Positions 45,000 through 48,962 of a DNA stretch of 48,962 nt are shown here, piece after piece. The notes below the pieces were generated by a model. The model ran no database searches and was not told the DNA's origin. It saw nothing but the letters and a program-made list of their open reading frames with translations. Positions within the stretch are counted from its first letter, which is position 1. The number at the start of each line of letters is the position of its first letter. A program made the translations under genes and the position numbers. Origin of the DNA: Glomus cerebriforme (lineage: Eukaryota; Glomeromycota; Glomeromycetes; Glomerales; Glomeraceae); NCBI GenBank assembly GCA_003550305.1, contig QKYT01000183.1:47982-96943 (forward strand). Direction: 5' to 3'.

Positions 45000-45995
45000 A
45001 ACTGGATAATTTATGATAGGAGACGTCTTCTAATCAAACAAGAGCAAAGGGTACGCCACTCGAGATGCATCGTTAAAATGCTTATGTAAAACAAATAGCC
45101 CGACGAGTACAAACTCGAGTACAAGGTATAGATTAGGTATATATATATTATTTTAATCTTATAGTAAGGAAGAAAATCAACATATTACCAAGACTGTAAT
45201 GACACGAGAACTATTAATAATTAATGTATCATTTGATAGTATTTCTTCCGGCGGACAAGGAATGGCTTTCTATTGATGAGGAAACCAAATTATTACGAAA
45301 CAAGAATCCAACTGATGATGAAGACAAAATTCCCAAAAGCCTTTGGATGGACACTTTTAGAAACCAAGTTCTTTCTAATTCTGGCGAGGGACGAGTTGAA
45401 AAACTTGATTTGTAAGATTTTGGTTCGATAAGTCGTTATATTTTGTAATATAATAGTTTCTTAATTAAAAGAAAAGTTCGCCTTTTTTTAGTTAGTTTTG
45501 TGAATATGTAATATCGCCAAAATTCTGGTAAAAAATTTTACCTTCATTTCTTACGCTCGAATTATAATCTAGATGGTTAATTAATTATCATTATGTATTT
45601 ATTAAATAAAGATGATGCGGATTCATCAAATATCAAAATTTTATTTGAAACTAGATTAATAAAATTACACGAATTTTTATTCAACTTTTAAACTTGAAGA
45701 TTCGGATCGATTAGTAAAAATTGTCGAAGGAAATCCTGATGAAACAAAAAGTAAGATTATATTCGATTTTTTTTTTAAAAAAAAAAAATTAGATTATTGT
45801 TATAATTAACCTTCTTTATAATATTGATGAATAGGAGCTTTTGGTATAGGATTTTATTCATCGTTTTCAGTATGTGAAGAACCATTTTCTAACACCAATC
45901 GTCAAAATAATATTTTATTGACATAGCCTTAACCTATTCAAACTTTAAAATATGTAAGAAGTTCACATTTGTTTAATTGAGCATTTAAATGAAAG
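45000..45995 (+). pseudogene. DUF3684/HSP90-like ATPase gene remnant
   Basis: ISSGGQGMAFY, two stops where the family has Trp-Lys/Arg, then GNQIITKQ (45238-45305). A separate frame is open at 45224-45415 (ends GEGRVEKLDL). Then come NIKILFETRL (45625-45655) and VKIVEGNPDETK (45715-45752); after an intron, GAFGIGFYSSFSVCEEPF (45836-45890), the glycine-rich lid motif of GHKL-type ATPases. The G-x-x-GxGFYSxFSVCEEP block and GNPDETK are what I recall from fungal DUF3684 (sacsin-like) proteins. The GMAFYW block normally follows the GFYS block but lies before it here, so the fragments are rearranged. Frameshifts and stops abound. Confidence 0.6.
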
Positions 45996-47585
45996 TTTCT
46001 AATGGTAGGAAGATTTTGTGATGCGGGATGATTTCTATATTTCTAATATTTCTATACGTACCAAATTCCCAATTATGGGAACATATATCACCAACTTTAA
46101 AAAGATTAATATATTCGTAGAGATTAGTTTACGATATTCTTAGAATTAACAATTGTGGATCCCTATGTATCTTCAGAATTTGAATTCATAGAAGGAAATC
46201 CAGCTCCAAAGTCATATTGAAATTATTTTAAAGCAGAAAAAATAATATCCTTGGGCTTAAATTCTGATAGGTTGATAAAATTGGTATGGACGAATACTTA
46301 AAATATTGGTATGCCGAAATGGTCACTTCGGGAACATTGGTAAGATTAACTTCATTCGTGGACAAACAAAAGAACTAAGAAAATGATTTATGATAATTAG
46401 CTATTAAAATAATATATAATCTTTTTTTTTTTATAGACAAGATTTATTTGAAATACTCTTAATAAAATCTGTCAAATAATATTTATAGATTAATAGACCT
46501 TTTATATATAGATTATTCGTCACTATTGTTAGATTGACACAAATAGTAAATATATTAGATAAAGAAAAATAAATAAGCATACATGAGTTACTATTAATTA
46601 TATGTATAATACGTAAAGTAGGGCAAAAGGATGGATAATAATTTTATTGATAAAATTAATTTCGCCCAATTTTCGCGTAGTACTTATTAGACTAGTTGGT
46701 GCTGATCTAATTAATGCTTTAAAAATTATTTCCCGCTTTCAAAAAGTGTTCATGGTTTTATCATCTTCAAAATTCGACATAATCGATAATAATGACCAAA
46801 TTTTGGCAAGCATTTAGTAATTTTTCATATCCAGTAAAATGTTTCGATGATGAAAATAAAATAAATATTCAAAAATTTTATGAATACAAGTACGAGATGT
46901 TGTTAAATTATCTTCATGAACATCATAATCATGATATTTTAATAAAATTTCCCTCCACTTTTTTCAATGTAATATAATCCGTCAAAAATCTCGAGAAAAT
47001 TATTTGATTACTATAGCTGATGATGGACTAGAACACAAAGCTGATAATTTAATTCTATTTGTATTCTATCATCATGTTAATTCACATACAGATTACCAAC
47101 TTAGCAGCATCTACTAAATCAAACTATAACATATAGTGGTCTCTAATATAATATAATATGTTAAAACATCTGCGCTTGATGTTATAAAATCTAGGAAAAA
47201 TCACGTCCTAATTAACTCTAAGAATTATTTAATTCTAATTTGTTGTATAGAAAGAAAGTTTACCACCATTAATATTACCCTAAAATTCTCCAATATAATA
47301 ATAACATTTCTCTAATCCAAGTAGTTCCATCAACCATACTGCGGAATATATGTTCTGTATTCTTAATAAGATTGAATTGATCGAATTTGTTCCACTAAAG
47401 ATATTTTTTGCGTATACTTTATGAATTCGTTAATTTTTCTTATTGCGCCATAATAATATGTAATATCTTAAAATTTTTCATAAGGTATCCATAGGAGCTT
47501 TTGCATCAAGTTGATTATCTTGAGATTATAATCATTGGATGTAAGTTTATCATTAATGAAGAGATAGTAGTAGATATTTATACAT
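45996..47585. other. Degraded sequence with short coding traces
   Basis: Traces include MDEYLKYWYAEMVTSGTLVR (46285-46345) and the open frame 46792-46977 (MTKFWQAFSNFSYPVKCFDD.., LNYLHEHHNHDILIKFPS), both on plus. No family recognised. The rest is AT-rich with no RNA gene. Confidence 0.35.
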
Positions 47586-47589
47586 TTTT

Positions 47590-48070
47590 ATAGATAGAGG
47601 ATTTAATTCTGGAGTTTCCACTGGTCCATCCATAAATGTTAGATGATTTGAATTACTGTAATGCCAACCTCGCCAAGTTTTTGACATAATCTAATTTTTG
47701 GAAGATTGCCCCAGTTTTCTCGGTAAACATTATAATGTTCCTGAGCAAACAAATCCTTAGCAGTCGTGTCAGATTTTCAATAATTCGTTAATGCCTATTG
47801 CACCTCTTGACGTTTCATTTGATTCCTTGGCATCCAGTGATTGTAGAAAGATGAAACATAGCTCATTAGAATCGTCACGTCATCTTGGTTCTACGATTAC
47901 TGGAAAATCCGAAAATATTAATTAGTTATATATACTTTCGGTAATAATCATACTTTATTAAAAACGATGTAAACGTACATTTCGCCTATTACTTGATGTT
48001 TCTATGCTTCGGTGCATTTGTGTTAATGTTGGATCAATTTCATTCCAATCAAAGGATGTAACTCAAGTCA
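47590..48070 (-). pseudogene. Coding-like remnant, unrecognised
   Basis: On minus: NEIDPTLTQMHRSIETSSNR (47985-48045), SLDAKESNETSRGAIGINEL (about 47785-47845), AQEHYNVYRENWGNLPKIRL (47690-47750) and NHLTFMDGPVETPELNP (47590-47645). Frames differ and stops intervene. It lies downstream of TOP2-D on the same strand but does not look like topoisomerase. Family unknown. Confidence 0.4.
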
Positions 48071-48249
48071 ACCGTTTCAGTTTCAGTTTTTGATTTCTAA
48101 ATAAGATCTTTTTCAGTTCTCAACTTTTTGATAATTTGTTCGTTAAATAGCTATCAAAGAAAAAACGTATATTAAGATCTGATTAATTGTTAATATTAAA
48201 CAAAAAAATATATACTGTATATATAATAATTACTTTTTCAATATCTTTG

Positions 48250-48962
48250 ATAACTTCTTTTGTCTTGTACTGAAATTTCCTGTAATTTATTTATATGTAT
48301 TATTAAAATTGATTTAATACATCAACAACGAATGCATAATAAACTCACAACCCAAAATTCAAAGAAATCATCCAAATCCTCTATCCATTTGCTGAGGTGT
48401 TTTCTCCCGAAGATTTTCAAGTTCTTTTTCTTTTTCCGCTTTTTTATTCAAAAGCTTTTTGCGATTAATACGGAAAGAAGTTAGGTGATTCTTAATAAAT
48501 TTTAACATCAAAAGAAAATCGGTATATTAATAAGGAATAACCTACCTTTTGAGATTTCATCAAATAATCATATCCATGATCATTATGGTTATTACTGGAA
48601 TCCTCGTATCTTTAGCATCCTTATTGTCTGCAAATCTTTCGAAATCATTTTTCTCAAGTAAATCGATAATCTCGCTCTTGAAAGGTGTTCAAATTCAAGA
48701 TTATACTTAATCTTCATTTGAATAAATCTAGCTTTATTCCTAAGTTTTCTGACTTCGACTTCAAGTATCTTTATCTAATTTCTTATAAATAATAATAACA
48801 ATTAATATAAGTAGGTGATATAGAATTCCTCGAGAATTTCTTCAAGTGAATTATATTTCTTGGCCACTAACCTCAAAACACAATATATTAGTTGTGCGAA
48901 TGGTTGTGCTCATTTTGAAGTTCTTTTCGAGACCCTCTTCGCAATTTTCCTTCAGATAATTT
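48250..48962 (-). pseudogene. TOP2: DNA topoisomerase II fragment D (continues off the right edge)
   Basis: Minus strand from the edge: EGLEKNFKMSTTIRTTNILC (48870-48940), then after disrupted sequence IKILEVEVRKLRNKARFIQM (48710-48775), KNDFERFADNKDA (about 48615-48660) and YDYLMKSQK. After an intron come NRKKLLNKKAEKEKELENLR and WIEDLDDFFEFW-like pieces (48370-48470), matching the WLEDLEEFEKEW end of the TOP2 core. A 43-bp stretch at 48898-48940 is identical to 18112-18154 in copy B, so the two share recent ancestry. Unlike B it keeps the DYL and EDLDDF segments. Stops and a ~60-bp rearrangement near 48785-48850 disrupt it. Confidence 0.8.

Noticed and set aside
1..48962. tRNA or rRNA genes
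   Set aside because: I looked for cloverleaf-like GC-richer stretches with TTCRANNC boxes and for rRNA signatures and saw none convincing.

Overview
The window is AT-rich eukaryotic DNA: short introns with GTAAGT-like donors and T-rich/AG acceptors, long A/T runs, one 654-base assembly gap and scattered single-base ambiguities. The gene families (F-box/LRR protein, Sel1-repeat protein, HRDLHxGN-type kinases, DUF3684-like ATPase) and the very dense transposon load point to an arbuscular mycorrhizal fungus, probably Rhizophagus or a close relative. That assignment is inference from family recognition, not a database result.

Left part (1-13.6 kb). A partial 3' exon, a 479-bp MITE with a 9-bp target duplication, an intact F-box gene (2037-3230), a decayed Q/N-repeat gene, a decayed protein kinase (6.1-7.9 kb, minus), an intact Sel1-repeat gene (9045-10082, minus), a second kinase remnant split in its catalytic loop by a fold-back MITE (11217-11451), and an unrecognised broken gene.

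Middle (14.3-23 kb). A scrambled block of DNA topoisomerase II (TOP2) and condensin SMC2 fragments on both strands: TOP2-A and SMC2-A (plus), SMC2-B followed by TOP2-B (minus), TOP2-C (plus). A further TOP2 copy (D) runs off the right edge at 48.9 kb. Each has stops, frameshifts or missing segments. A Q-rich repeat gene remnant and a 49-bp cluster of five ACGCG boxes follow.

Right part (24-44 kb). A mobile-element graveyard with unusually readable history. A pogo/Tigger element (28977-35940, TA duplication) was hit in the intron of its transposase by a Tc1/mariner-like element (29659-34394, TA duplication, near-identical inverted repeats). That element was hit in its transposase by a fold-back element (30448-31730, 9-bp duplication). 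Next, a Ty3/gypsy integrase is split by a MULE (37401-40260, 10-bp duplication), and another fold-back element lies at 40943-42379 with an exact 9-bp duplication.

Most striking pattern. Several elements have inverted arms built from a short iterated motif that differs between elements. Three of them (30448-31730, 40943-42379, 42616-44020) enclose tandem or near-tandem units shaped like mini-exons: T-rich tract, AG, about 33-50 nt core, GTAA. A fourth array of similar shape lies at 24.1-25.1 kb without visible arms. Many lesions look like C-to-T/G-to-A transitions. The far right (44-48 kb) holds broken fragments, including a DUF3684/HSP90-like ATPase remnant, before TOP2-D.
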